Shown here one piece after another: positions 28,292 through 36,587 of a DNA stretch of 64,000 nt. Under the pieces are notes generated by a model. It saw only the letters and a program-made list of their open reading frames with translations, did not search any database and was not told the origin of the DNA. Positions within the stretch are counted from its first letter, which is position 1, and each line of letters opens with the position of its first letter. The position numbers and the translations under genes are program-made. The DNA comes from Streptomyces sp. NBC_01454 (lineage in GTDB: Bacteria > Actinomycetota > Actinomycetes > Streptomycetales > Streptomycetaceae): positions 6,014,001 through 6,078,000 of the forward strand of contig NZ_CP109460.1 in the NCBI RefSeq assembly GCF_036227565.1, in the 5' to 3' direction.

Positions 28292-28351
28292 GGCGTTACG
28301 ACTGATTCCGCCACCTCGCGCACCGCGCCGGCAGTCTCGCGGAGGCCAAGC

Positions 28352-28393
28352 AGCGAGGGCCGCCACCCCGGCTCCGGGGTAGCGGCCCTCGCT
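28352..28393. terminator. Strong hairpin, probably the stranded glnA terminator
   Basis: 20-bp arms (AGCGAGGGCCGCCACCCCGG and a complement with one mismatch) and a 2-nt loop. No gene now reads into it on the minus strand. It sits 45 bp beyond the copy of the glnA 3' end at 28438-28462, as expected for the original glnA terminator separated by an insertion. Confidence 0.6.
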
Positions 28394-28437
28394 GTCGTTC
28401 CTGGCACCACGTCAGAGGGTGGGCCGTCCGGGCCGGC

Positions 28438-28462
28438 CGACCCTGCTCTTTAGATGTCGAAG
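28438..28462. repeat. Island boundary repeat (copy of glnA 3' end)
   Basis: Aligns with 41095-41119 at 22 of 25 positions; 13 consecutive bases (TTAGATGTCGAAG) include the glnA stop codon and its last codons (antisense). Candidate attachment site. The rest of 28463-28850 contains no gene I can support. Confidence 0.6.
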
Positions 28463-28850
28463 AACTGATGTCCCGCATCGCTCATCTCGGGTGCTGGCCT
28501 TGATTGCGGCGCTGATCAGCGGGGGAGTGGGTGTCATAGGGCATTGCCGGCCGTCCTTAGGTCTCCTTGGACGGTCCAGAGACGGCCCAAGGGAGTGCCC
28601 TGAGCCCGCGGAGAGGCGGGGCGGCGCCGAACGACGCCCCATACAGGCGGCCCGGGGGTCGCGGTTGCCCTGACGGGCGGTGGCCTCCCCGATCGAGCAC
28701 TGCTTTGTAAGTTCGATCAAGCGACACGCTGACCCTAGCGTCTCCCTGCCGCTTCACCCCATGTCGTGCAGGCGTGTGGTCTCACGTACGGCGGAGTCCA
28801 CAGTCGTTGCCGTCAGCTATTGCCGTCAGCGAGGGGTTCAGGCATAGCCC

Positions 28851-29003
28851 GTGGGGCACCCACTGGCACCGACGGCCGTCCGGAACTGTCCTCACTGCGA
28901 CCAGCCCGTCACGATCGTCGCCCTGATTGCCACCCAGGAAGCGGCCCGCCCCACGATTACCAACCGCGTCACCGACATCGTCCCGCTCAGACGCTTCCAA
29001 TGA
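28851..29003 (+). CDS. Possible 50-aa zinc-ribbon-like protein
   Basis: A short frame from GTG 28851 containing RNCPHCDQPVTIVALIATQEAA, a CxxC plus hydrophobic segment, and ending VTDIVPLRRFQ. GAGGGG lies 13 nt upstream, which is rather far. Codon bias is moderate. It may be a small plasmid/phage-type protein or a fragment; not recognised. Confidence 0.35.
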   Translation: MGHPLAPTAVRNCPHCDQPVTIVALIATQEAARPTITNRVTDIVPLRRFQ

Positions 29004-29066
29004 GCTTCGGCTGACCGTCACCGATCACCGGGCCCGCCGACCTGACGGTCAGCGGGCCCGCAGCAG

Positions 29067-29546
29067 TCAGGCCACCGATCGCAGTTGGTCCAGTTCGCTG
29101 CCGATCGCTTCCCGCAGCACGTCATGCTGCGGACCGATCCTGAACTGCTCGTCGCTCCATCGTTCACGCGGATAGAGCCACACAGGCTTGCCCGCCATAT
29201 CAGCCGGCTCCCATTCGAACCGCGGCCAGACATGTGCATGCAAGAACGGGTCAGTGTTCCCCAGGATCTCCAGGTTGACTCGGCGGAAAGCCGGGTCCAG
29301 CCGCCGACAGACACGCTCGACCGCTTCGCCGAGCTGGTCCATGTCAGACAGGAACGACAGCCGCTTCGACCTCGGCAGGTCCGACAGCCGCTGCACATCC
29401 GGCTCGTCCACGAGCAGAACCGAGTAGCCAGGCAGGAACTGAACGTCCCCGATCACCGCGAACCCCGCCGCCAGCCGTCGCAGCACGGTCGGGTTCTCGC
29501 CCCTCAGCGCAGTCCCGATTCGGTCCATCCGCCAGTCACCAGTCAT
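29067..29546 (-). CDS. HIT-superfamily-like protein with degenerate His triad
   Basis: A 159-aa protein resembling diadenosine-polyphosphate/HIT hydrolases: FLPGYSVLLVDEP, the helix SFLSDMDQLGEAVERV, then NLEILGNTDPFLHAHVWPRFEWEP. The triad HxHxH appears as H-A-H-V-W, so the third His is Trp. ATG 29546 (MTGDWRMDR) is chosen over 29552. It lies at the left end of the island, separated from the kinase gene by transposon debris. Nucleotide hydrolysis is inferred only. Confidence 0.7.
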   Translation of the reverse strand: MTGDWRMDRIGTALRGENPTVLRRLAAGFAVIGDVQFLPGYSVLLVDEPDVQRLSDLPRSKRLSFLSDMDQLGEAVERVCRRLDPAFRRVNLEILGNTDPFLHAHVWPRFEWEPADMAGKPVWLYPRERWSDEQFRIGPQHDVLREAIGSELDQLRSVA

Positions 29547-29659
29547 GGCCAAAACCTACATTCTGGTGATCAAGGACCGCTCTTCGATACCCATCCTCCT
29601 CACACAGTTCAAAGACCAAGCAAGTGGGGTGAGGAGCGGCCCCGGCCGATTTCAAAGAT

Positions 29660-29905
29660 CCCCATCAGGTGGGCCCGGTTGATTGTCGAGTCGACCGAGA
29701 CCGTCCAGTCGATCCCGTTGATCGAGTCCGCCCGGGCGGTCAACTGGGCCAGAACCGTGTCCCAGGTGCCGTCAGTCGCCCACCTGCGATGGCGCTTCGA
29801 TACCGTCTGCCAGGGACCGAATGCTTCGCGGGGCAGATCTCTCCAGGGGATGCCGGTGCGGTATCGGTAGATGATCCCTTCGAGTCCACCGTGCGCCAGG
29901 CAATC
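29660..29905 (-). pseudogene. IS5-family transposase remnant
   Basis: The minus strand encodes EGIIYRYRTGIPWRDLP, FGPWQTVSKRHRRWATDGTWDTVLAQL and DWTVSVDSTINRAH, the first half of an IS5/IS427-type DDE transposase with the first Asp (VSVDST). It lacks a start context and is truncated after RAH, losing the rest of the catalytic domain. No terminal inverted repeats were found. Confidence 0.8.
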
Positions 29906-30110
29906 CCCGACCACGCCGACCAGATCCTGGCTGATCCTGTCTGGGCCCGCCCTCACCACCACGCTCGCCCGCGCCGAGACCGCCGGCCACAATCCCCGTC
30001 AACTCCTGAGCGAGGTTGCCGCCGAGCGTGAACTCGCCACCGCGGACTCACCGGCACAGGTCCTGGTGTGGCGGATCACCGCCCAGCCGAACAAGCGCAT
30101 GCAAGGAGCG
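29906..30110 (+). pseudogene. Relaxase/mobilisation-protein C-terminal remnant, frameshifted
   Basis: Plus-strand coding remnant: DHADQILADPVW in one frame, then, after one extra base (29945), PALTTTLARAETAGHNPRQLL and VAAERELATADSPAQVLVWRI. This resembles the C-terminus of TrwC-type relaxase-like proteins of actinobacterial plasmids (AGHDP..LL, ELDTA.S...VLVWR), as I recall it. No start and no upstream domains remain. Nothing recognisable lies between 30111 and 30263. Confidence 0.5.
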
Positions 30111-30263
30111 CGCAGGCGAAGCACCGTGAGTGCCACGTCCTTCGCCTCCGCACCTCAGCCCGCGCCCACGACAGTGCGCGAGCAGGGCAGCGATCGCAGC
30201 CAACGCCAAGCGCGTGGCGGACCACGCCATGGTCGGTGACATCGAGCCGTGAGCGGGCCTGCT

Positions 30264-30794
30264 TCAGCCCTGCCTGTGCTTGACCGAGGACAGCGCCACC
30301 ACGAGTGCGTCCAGGTCTCCGGTGTAGACGATGACCTCTTCATCGGTGGCCGGGAGGTCGAATCGGGCGAAGAAGTCGTCAAGGGCTTCGGGGGTGACGG
30401 TGAGAGCGTTGGCGTCCTCGCGCTGGTTGCGCTCGGCGAGGCGTGCCAGCAGCTCTTCCCTGCCGGCAGGGAGGTAGACCACGACCGGGTGGCCGCCCGC
30501 TTCGCGGGCAGCCTCTCGCCAGGCGTCGCGATCTGGGAGCCGCCACAGCCCGTGGTCCAGGACGACGTCGTTCCCGGCCTCCAGCTCCTTGACGAACCGT
30601 GCCCGGACCGCCTCGACCACGGGCCGTTCGCGCTCGAAGTAGGTGTGCTCGGGATAGTCCACGCCGTATCGGCCGTGGAGGCGGTGCACCTCCTCGTCCA
30701 CGGACAGTCGCGTGTAGCCGTGGTCGGCCAGGGCTTGGGCGACGGTGGTCTTCCCGGAGCCGGTAATGCCGGCCAGGAGAACGGCGAGGGGCAC
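30264..30794 (-). CDS. P-loop kinase-like ATP-binding protein
   Basis: A 176-aa protein with Walker A GITGSGKTT (residues 9-17), a lid-like region EDANALTVTPEALDDFFARF and DVVLDHGLWRLPDRDAWREAA resembling Walker B/substrate site of zeta-toxin or chloramphenicol/shikimate kinase-like phosphotransferases. Start GTG 30794 with GGAAGGGA upstream. It is the last gene of the glycosyltransferase operon, 39 bp after the GT92-like gene. Substrate unknown; a small-molecule or nucleotide kinase is plausible. Confidence 0.75.
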   Translation of the reverse strand: MPLAVLLAGITGSGKTTVAQALADHGYTRLSVDEEVHRLHGRYGVDYPEHTYFERERPVVEAVRARFVKELEAGNDVVLDHGLWRLPDRDAWREAAREAGGHPVVVYLPAGREELLARLAERNQREDANALTVTPEALDDFFARFDLPATDEEVIVYTGDLDALVVALSSVKHRQG

Positions 30795-30833
30795 GCGGTC
30801 ATCCCTTCCACGAGGAGCTGTGCGTGGGCGCCT

Positions 30834-31709
30834 TCATTGTCTCCCGTCTGGCTGGTGCGCGACGTGCGGTCGCCAGGCCGTGACGATGCTGCGGGCCTCG
30901 CTGGGCCAGTTGAACGGCATGCGGTCCAGACTCACCCGGCGGAAGGCGAACCGCGGATCGCTGGTGTTGATCACGCCGCCGTGCCGGCCGACGTGCGACA
31001 GGAGGCGGCCGGCCTCGTCGCGCACGGCCGGGGTCTCTTCCTGCCATGTGCCGGTCGAGAAGTGCTTGACCCGGCGGCGGAGGTCGTCCAGGACGCCCGA
31101 GCGCCACTTGAAGTGGTGAACCGCGCAGATGCGGTCGGCGTCCGGACGCTGCCCGGGGGCCCTGTGGTTGCCACCCGCCACGGTGACATCGTGGCGGGCG
31201 AGCACGATCTTGCGCGGGTCTCCGTGCAGGAGTCGGTGGGTGAGGTGCCCGCCGAGGGGATAGACGAGGTCCAGTCCGCCTTCGGGCCGCCAGCCGGTCA
31301 GGCGCCCGCTCGCGGAGATCCGGTCGAGCATCAGGCCGCCCACCACGCGGTGCCCGGACTTCTCGGCCTGGGCGATCACCTCACCCAGTGGGGCGGGGTA
31401 CTGCTGGAACTCGTCAGCATCGGCGAGCAGGTGCCAACCCGGCCCGGCCCGGTGCCGCAGGGCGTCTCTGAGCTGGGTGTTGGTGCGCTCATGCCACGGG
31501 CCGGTGCTGGTGCCGGTGGGGATGATGCCCAGTTCGCGGCTGGCGGCCTGGAGTTCGTGCCGCTGCTGGTCGGGCACGTGCTCGGGGAAGTGGAAGGCGA
31601 TCAGGAATCGCTCGACGCCCAGCCACCGGTAGTGGCGGACCCAGGCGGTCAGCAGCGCGGTTTCTACGGGGCCGACGACGGCGATCAGCGCGGGAGGGGT
31701 GCTCAGCAT
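30834..31709 (-). CDS. GT92/GT2-like glycosyltransferase
   Basis: A 291-aa GT-A fold enzyme. VVGPVETALLTAWVRHYRWLGVERFLIAF is the family 92 opening; GWHLLADADEFQQYP holds the DxD-type metal site (DADEF); AVHHFKWRSG is the C-terminal His motif. ATG 31709 overlaps the stop of the upstream glycosyltransferase gene by 7 nt, so translation is coupled. It is the fourth gene of the five-gene operon. Donor and acceptor unknown. Confidence 0.78.
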   Translation of the reverse strand: MLSTPPALIAVVGPVETALLTAWVRHYRWLGVERFLIAFHFPEHVPDQQRHELQAASRELGIIPTGTSTGPWHERTNTQLRDALRHRAGPGWHLLADADEFQQYPAPLGEVIAQAEKSGHRVVGGLMLDRISASGRLTGWRPEGGLDLVYPLGGHLTHRLLHGDPRKIVLARHDVTVAGGNHRAPGQRPDADRICAVHHFKWRSGVLDDLRRRVKHFSTGTWQEETPAVRDEAGRLLSHVGRHGGVINTSDPRFAFRRVSLDRMPFNWPSEARSIVTAWRPHVAHQPDGRQ

Positions 31710-32938
31710 CGTGACTCCTTCGTACACAGTGAAGTGAAGGTTCGGGTGAGGAAGTCGGCCTGCTCGGCGGCCGACCGCATCCCCAGCAGGCCGGGAGCTT
31801 CGGGGCCGGGCAGCGGAGGTGGCTGGCGGATGACGCTATGCAGGGCTTCGGCGAGGGCGGCCGGGTCGCCGGCGGGGAACGTCAGGGCCCAGGGCCGGCT
31901 GCGAAGGCGGGCGGTGAGGGCGGGGTCGTGGTCGGAGACGATGAGGGGAACCCCGAGGCGGGCGGCATCCATGACGAGCCCCGACTCCTTTCCGGTCCCG
32001 CGGTGGCGGGTGACGAGGGCGGCGTCGGCAGCGGCGTACACGAGCCGCAGTACGGCTTCGCTGACCGGGCCGGCCACGGTGTGCACCCACAGGCCGGGTT
32101 GGGCCCGCCACCGCTGGAGGAGGGCTTCGTCGAGGGGGAAACCGGTGACCACCAGGTGCAGGGGCTCCTTGAGCCGGGACAGGACGGCGTCGATGACGGC
32201 GATGTCCTTGTAGGGCCACCACCCGCCCACCAGGCACACCACGGCCTCGGAGGAGGGGACGTCGAACGCGGCACGGCCGCCCTCGCGTTCGCCTGCGGTC
32301 AGGCGGTGGCCGTCGTCGACCGCGAAACCGCCGACCACGGCGGGCAGGCGGGGGAAGGCCGCGGCGAACTGGTCGGCGACGGCCTGTGTCGGATACACCG
32401 CGATCACCCGCCCTTCGCCCCGGCGGGCGAGCCGGCCGAGCAGTCGCACGACGGCATCCTCGTCGGTGACCGCCTCGTGGACGAACCGCAGGTGCGGCTG
32501 ATCGCCCAGGAGGGCGGCGGCTCCGTGCAGAGCCTCGCTCGCGGTCCGGATCACCACCGCGTCGGCGCGGGACTCCAGCCGACGCGCGGTCCGCAACGCT
32601 GCCCCTTCTGTGAGGCAGCGGGCGATGAGGGTGACCTGGTGCGGCAACCGCCGCATCCGGCGGGGCCAGCGGCGCGACCGGAGCAATCGCTGTCCGGTCG
32701 CGGAGATGCTGGCTGCCAGTCGGGAGGCGGCCAGCAGGACGCGCGCCTGGTGCCCGGACGGTCCGGTGACCAACCGGGCCCCCGCCTCACGCAGGGCGTC
32801 GACCGTCTCGGTGGCAATCCCGTGCGGGGCGATTACCAGACTGCCGGGTCGAACCCTGGCGAGGGCTACCAGCGTGCGCTGGTGATGCCCGCCCAGGCGG
32901 TTCGCGTACGGCTCGATGAGCACGAGCGGGCCGGTCAT
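31703..32938 (-). CDS. GT4-like glycosyltransferase
   Basis: A 411-aa GT-B fold protein. The N-terminal domain starts PLVLIEPYANRLGGHHQRTL; the C-terminal nucleotide-sugar half contains VCLVGGWWPYKDIAVIDAVL, LHLVVTGFP, and RGTGKESGLVMDAARLGVPLIVSD, the GT4 E-x7-E-like region (KES...). ATG 32938 overlaps the preceding stop as ATGA. The open frame extends farther upstream but that part is antisense/overlap with the preceding gene. Third gene of the operon. Confidence 0.78.
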   Translation of the reverse strand: MTGPLVLIEPYANRLGGHHQRTLVALARVRPGSLVIAPHGIATETVDALREAGARLVTGPSGHQARVLLAASRLAASISATGQRLLRSRRWPRRMRRLPHQVTLIARCLTEGAALRTARRLESRADAVVIRTASEALHGAAALLGDQPHLRFVHEAVTDEDAVVRLLGRLARRGEGRVIAVYPTQAVADQFAAAFPRLPAVVGGFAVDDGHRLTAGEREGGRAAFDVPSSEAVVCLVGGWWPYKDIAVIDAVLSRLKEPLHLVVTGFPLDEALLQRWRAQPGLWVHTVAGPVSEAVLRLVYAAADAALVTRHRGTGKESGLVMDAARLGVPLIVSDHDPALTARLRSRPWALTFPAGDPAALAEALHSVIRQPPPLPGPEAPGLLGMRSAAEQADFLTRTFTSLCTKESRC

Positions 32939-33639
32939 CCGGCCACCGCCTGGTCTCCGTGGGCGGTGGTGAACCTTGCCCGCAGCCAGGCAGGGTCGTT
33001 GAGATGGCCGAACCGCTGCGGGGCGCAGGCGGCTTCGCGGGCGAAAGCGACGCCATCCCGGGCTCCGGCGGCCGCGTAGGCGGCGAACTCGCCGCTGTGA
33101 CGGGTCGTCCACGCCTCCATCCGCCGGCGGGCGTCGTCGTCGGCCATCCCGTACTCGCTGCCGCGGGCGAGCATCGCGCACTCGCGGAAACCGGCCTTCC
33201 ACGCGTGGAAGGGGCTCTGGTTGAACCTCGTGATCCCCGCGGTCTGCTGGGCGAACTCGATCCGTCCGGGCAGGGCGGCGAGCACATCCACGGCCTCGCC
33301 CATCTCGCGCAGGGCACTGCGGCGGATGAGCTTGAGCCCGCCGTAGCCGTAGGTCAAACCGTTGACCGGGTTGACCGCCCGCCACACCCGCATCGACGCG
33401 CCCTCGTCCAGCGGCTCCACCGAGGCGGGGTCGAAGCCGGTGTCGATGGCGAAGTCCCCGTCGGCTAGGAAGAACTGCTCGTGGTCGACGACCTCGGCAC
33501 ACAGACGGTAGGCCCGGCGCATCCCGTGTACGCCGTGCAGGCGTTTGACCGCCGCGCCGAGCGTGCGCTGGAGCCGGGAGTGCAGAGAGGTGGCCATCGG
33601 CTCGTCGTACGAGAGGAGAACCGCGTCGAAGCTGTTCAC
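32935..33639 (-). CDS. GT-A-like glycosyltransferase family protein
   Basis: A 234-aa protein of a family seen, from memory, in phage and environmental glycosylation loci. Landmarks: FDAVLLSYDEPMA, KRLHGVHGMRRAY, FFLADGDFAID (DxD-like) and MRVWRAVNPVNGLTYGYGGLKL. GTG 33639 overlaps the upstream gene's proper TGA (33636-33638) as GTGA. In the sequence as given, a frameshift in the upstream gene fuses the two into one 619-codon frame, so a naive call would miss this start. Substrate unknown. Confidence 0.72.
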   Translation of the reverse strand: MNSFDAVLLSYDEPMATSLHSRLQRTLGAAVKRLHGVHGMRRAYRLCAEVVDHEQFFLADGDFAIDTGFDPASVEPLDEGASMRVWRAVNPVNGLTYGYGGLKLIRRSALREMGEAVDVLAALPGRIEFAQQTAGITRFNQSPFHAWKAGFRECAMLARGSEYGMADDDARRRMEAWTTRHSGEFAAYAAAGARDGVAFAREAACAPQRFGHLNDPAWLRARFTTAHGDQAVAG

Positions 33640-34794
33640 GAGACGGCCTCCAGGTAGCGGGCCGCGATCAGGGTCGGGGTGAAGTCGGCGGTGGAGGCGT
33701 GGGGCCCGCTTGGCGTGCAGAGCATGGAATTCGGCGTCCGTGGCGAGCCGCTCGGCCAAGGCGACGGCCTCGGCCGGGGTGGTGAAGCACAGCTCGGGGT
33801 CGATGTGCTCGGCGAGCCAGCCAAGGCGGGGCGAGATGACCGGAAGGCCCACGCCCTGGCAGTCGATCACGCTCATCGACCAGGGGCAGCCCGGCCGGAA
33901 CGGGGCGATGCCGAAGTGCGCGCCGGCCAGGAGGTCCTTGTAGCGGACGCGATCGCCCCGGTCGGAGACGACCTGCACGTGCGGCAGGGCGGCGAGCTGG
34001 TCACGCATCTTCTCGGGGCTGTCGTCCAGGCCCTTGCGCTCCGCCCGGCGCTGGCCGAACAGGTCCATGACCCGCAGCCTGACGGTGCCGGACGCGACCA
34101 GGTCGCGGGCCAGGTCCACGAACTGCCCGGTGCCGTAGTGCGCGTACAGCCGATGGTTGTAAACGCCGATCCCCTCGACGCCGGAAGCGGGCTGCGTGGT
34201 GGCGGGGTCGCGTACCAGACGCTCGTCACGCGGGGCGGGCACCACTCGCAGCTTCCCGCCGAGGTCCAGAGTGGTCCGGGCGGCTGCCGCCGACACCCAG
34301 GACGCGGCCGTGGAGGAGTGGACCAGCACCCGGTCACAGGCGGCCAGTCCGGCAGCGAACGCCAGCAGTACCGGCCGCCCAAGCGCCGCGTCGTTCAGGG
34401 ACGGGTCGAGTTGGAGCTGGCCGCCGCCCGTGAAGGAGAACGGCAGGTAGTGGCAGTAGCCGGCCAGTAGGGCGTTGGATCCGGCCTCCAGTAAGGCCGT
34501 GCGGATCGCCGGGGCCTCCTCGATCTGATTGGCCACGACCACGTCGGGCTTCTCCGCCCGGATCAGTGCCACCAGTTCGTCGATGTCCGCGGAGAAGCGG
34601 GCCCGGTACTTCGTCCCCGGCACCTTCGTCTGATGGAATCCGCAGCGTGCATCCCCGGCCGGAGCCGGGGCCGCGACCGTCACCTCCGCTCCGGCATCCG
34701 CCAGCGCAGGGGCAAGCAGGTCCGCGAAGATCCACCCTGAGTCGGCCGAAAGCCGGTCGGGGTTGGAGATGTTGAGCAAGTAGAGCACGCGCAT
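33636..34794 (-). pseudogene. GT4-like glycosyltransferase gene with a 1-base frameshift
   Basis: First gene of the operon (ATG 34794 after AAGGAGGCG). RVLYLLNISNPDRLSADSGW, CDRVLVHSSTAASWV, VGLPVISPRLGWLAEH and the E/x-rich TTPAEAVALAERL mark a GT-B glycosyltransferase of about 385 aa. At the G-run 33701-33704 one extra base shifts the frame: before it codons are G/C-ended; after it the native frame switches to the one reading HASTADFTPTLIAARYLEAVS and stop at 33636, again all G/C-ended. The in-phase readthrough has poor codons and fuses into the next gene. Either a sequencing indel, phase variation or real inactivation. Confidence 0.7.
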
Positions 34795-34934
34795 GGTGCT
34801 TCGCCTCCTTCATCCGCCCGGGGGTCGATCCGGGGCAGTAAGGGAAGGAAAGCGGCGACGCAGGCCGTGACGGGATGGTGAACTTGGATCACTCACGGTT
34901 CATTCATGCTCACCAACGATGACGCGGGGCTTCG

Positions 34935-35909
34935 ATGGAAGCGCAAGGCGAGGAGATCACCGCCGAGCAGGCGGCCGAGGACTACGCAGCCGAGGTGGCG
35001 CGCTGGCGGGAAGTACGCGGCATGTCCAAGAGGGCGTTGGCGCTGGCCATGGGCTTCGACCCGTCTTACGTCAGCCACGTGGAGTCGGGCCGCCACAAGC
35101 CCAGCGAGGAGTTCTCACGTCTCGCCGATGAGGCACTGAACGCCGGGAAGGCGATCTGGAGACGCTGGTGCGACTACGAGCAGGCAAAGGCCCGTACCCG
35201 GCGGCCGGCAGCGCCGCCGCCCTCCCAGCGCGGGCCCGAACAGCCGTATGCGACCGGATCGGCCCTCGTCGTCGAACACGACGCGGCACGGCTCCAGTAC
35301 GACGGCACCTCGTACCGGCTGACCATGCGCCGACGGCTGCGGAACACGGGCGAGGAGCCGGTGACCCGCTACCTGATCCGTATCTCCGTGGACCGCTACC
35401 CCGGCGACCCTGAGCAGTCGAACGCGCACTACCGAGCCCACCCGCTGACCTGGGACGAACTCGACCTCACCGCCACCTGCCGTGGCGAGGCGATGCGGTG
35501 GCAGGCCAAGCACGACCGCGATGCCTTCAAGGAGGTGTGGCTGCTGTTCGACAACGAACACGGCCGCTTCCCCCTCTACCCCGGCGAGTCCGTGTGGATC
35601 GAGTACGCCTACACCGTCGGCGATGACAAGTGGGGCAACTGGTTCCAGCGAGCCGTCCGCCTGCCCACCGAACAACTCGAAGTCCAGCTCGCCTTCCCCG
35701 CCACCCTCGACCCCGTCGTGTGGGGCACCGAGACCTCCATGACAGCCGAAGCCTCCCCGCTGCGAACCCCTCCCGTCCGCAGCGACGACGGTGAACTACG
35801 GCAATTCACATGGATCACGACTACACCCGCCCTGCACGCTCGGTACCGTCTTGAGTGGCGGTTTCGGGCACGGACCGAACGCGACTCAGATCAAGGGGAG
35901 TTCAGGTGA
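34935..35909 (+). CDS. XRE-family regulator with large C-terminal domain
   Basis: A 324-aa protein. Residues 20-70 are an XRE helix-turn-helix (ARWREVRGMSKRALALAMGFDPSYVSHVESGRHKPS). The rest is a beta-rich domain of unknown fold, with YRLTMRRRLRNTGEEPVTRYLIRISVDRYPG, WLLFDNEHGRFPLYPGESVWIEYAYTV and VVWGTETSMTAEASPLRTPPV. Start ATG 34935. The stop overlaps the peptide deformylase start (GTGA). It is divergent from the glycosyltransferase operon. A degenerate partial copy exists at 25481-25616. Confidence 0.82.
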   Translation: MEAQGEEITAEQAAEDYAAEVARWREVRGMSKRALALAMGFDPSYVSHVESGRHKPSEEFSRLADEALNAGKAIWRRWCDYEQAKARTRRPAAPPPSQRGPEQPYATGSALVVEHDAARLQYDGTSYRLTMRRRLRNTGEEPVTRYLIRISVDRYPGDPEQSNAHYRAHPLTWDELDLTATCRGEAMRWQAKHDRDAFKEVWLLFDNEHGRFPLYPGESVWIEYAYTVGDDKWGNWFQRAVRLPTEQLEVQLAFPATLDPVVWGTETSMTAEASPLRTPPVRSDDGELRQFTWITTTPALHARYRLEWRFRARTERDSDQGEFR

Positions 35910-36475
35910 TTGACGTGCGGCCCAGCCAGCAGATGCGAGACCTCGGCGTCGTCCAACACGGTGCCGGCATCCTCACCGAACCGGCCCGAGCCTTCGACCT
36001 GCCCGCCGAACGTGACGAGGCAGAACGCATCACGGACGAGCTCTTCGCTGCCATGGAACGGATCGGCCAGGTCCACCCCTTCGCCAAGGGAATGGGTATC
36101 GCGGCTCCGCAGATCGGTATCGCACGCGCAGCTGCGGTCGTCCAACCGCCCGGTGGCGGTCCCGCCACCATCCTGCTCAACCCGCGTGTCACCGCGCGCT
36201 CCGGTCAGATGGATGAGCAATACGAGGGTTGCCTGAGCTTCTTCGACGTCCGCGGCCTCGTCCCCCGCCCACTGGAGATCACAGTGGAAGCCACCGCCCT
36301 GACCGGCGAGATCACGACCACCCTCTACGAACGCGGCCTCGCCCGCCTCATCCATCACGAGGTCGACCACCTCGACGGGCTGCTGTACACCGCTCGCATG
36401 CGGACTGGCGTCGAAACAATCCCCGTGGAGGAGTACCGCCAGACCGGCCGAACCTGGGTCTACGACGGCGCCTGA
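35906..36475 (+). CDS. def: Peptide deformylase
   Basis: A 189-aa metallo-hydrolase removing formyl groups from N-terminal Met. All three motifs are intact: GMGIAAPQIG (motif 1), YEGCLSF (motif 2, Cys ligand) and IHHEVDHLDG (motif 3, HExxDH). The N-terminus RPSQQMRDLGVVQHGAGILTEPAR is longer than in housekeeping forms. GTG 35906 overlaps the XRE stop. Being in an island and coupled to a regulator, it is an extra deformylase, possibly an inhibitor-resistance or defence-linked copy; that role is inference. Confidence 0.9.
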   Translation: MIDVRPSQQMRDLGVVQHGAGILTEPARAFDLPAERDEAERITDELFAAMERIGQVHPFAKGMGIAAPQIGIARAAAVVQPPGGGPATILLNPRVTARSGQMDEQYEGCLSFFDVRGLVPRPLEITVEATALTGEITTTLYERGLARLIHHEVDHLDGLLYTARMRTGVETIPVEEYRQTGRTWVYDGA

Positions 36476-36587
36476 CCCCTTTCCCTGTGCCCTCGCGGAC
36501 ACATCCAGGGCACAACATGCCGGGCCAGCTTCACGCCACTAGAGTGACCGCCAGGCACGCCGATGTGAGTAACTCCTGGGGGTACAG

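Noticed and set aside
28463..28850. Search for a tRNA near the island left end as attachment site
   Set aside because: No cloverleaf or T-arm (GGTTCGA-like) sequence is visible; the glnA repeat explains the boundary better.
32935..34794. Single 619-aa fused glycosyltransferase
   Set aside because: The junction has poor codon use and a one-base shift restores two genes with a GTGA overlap.
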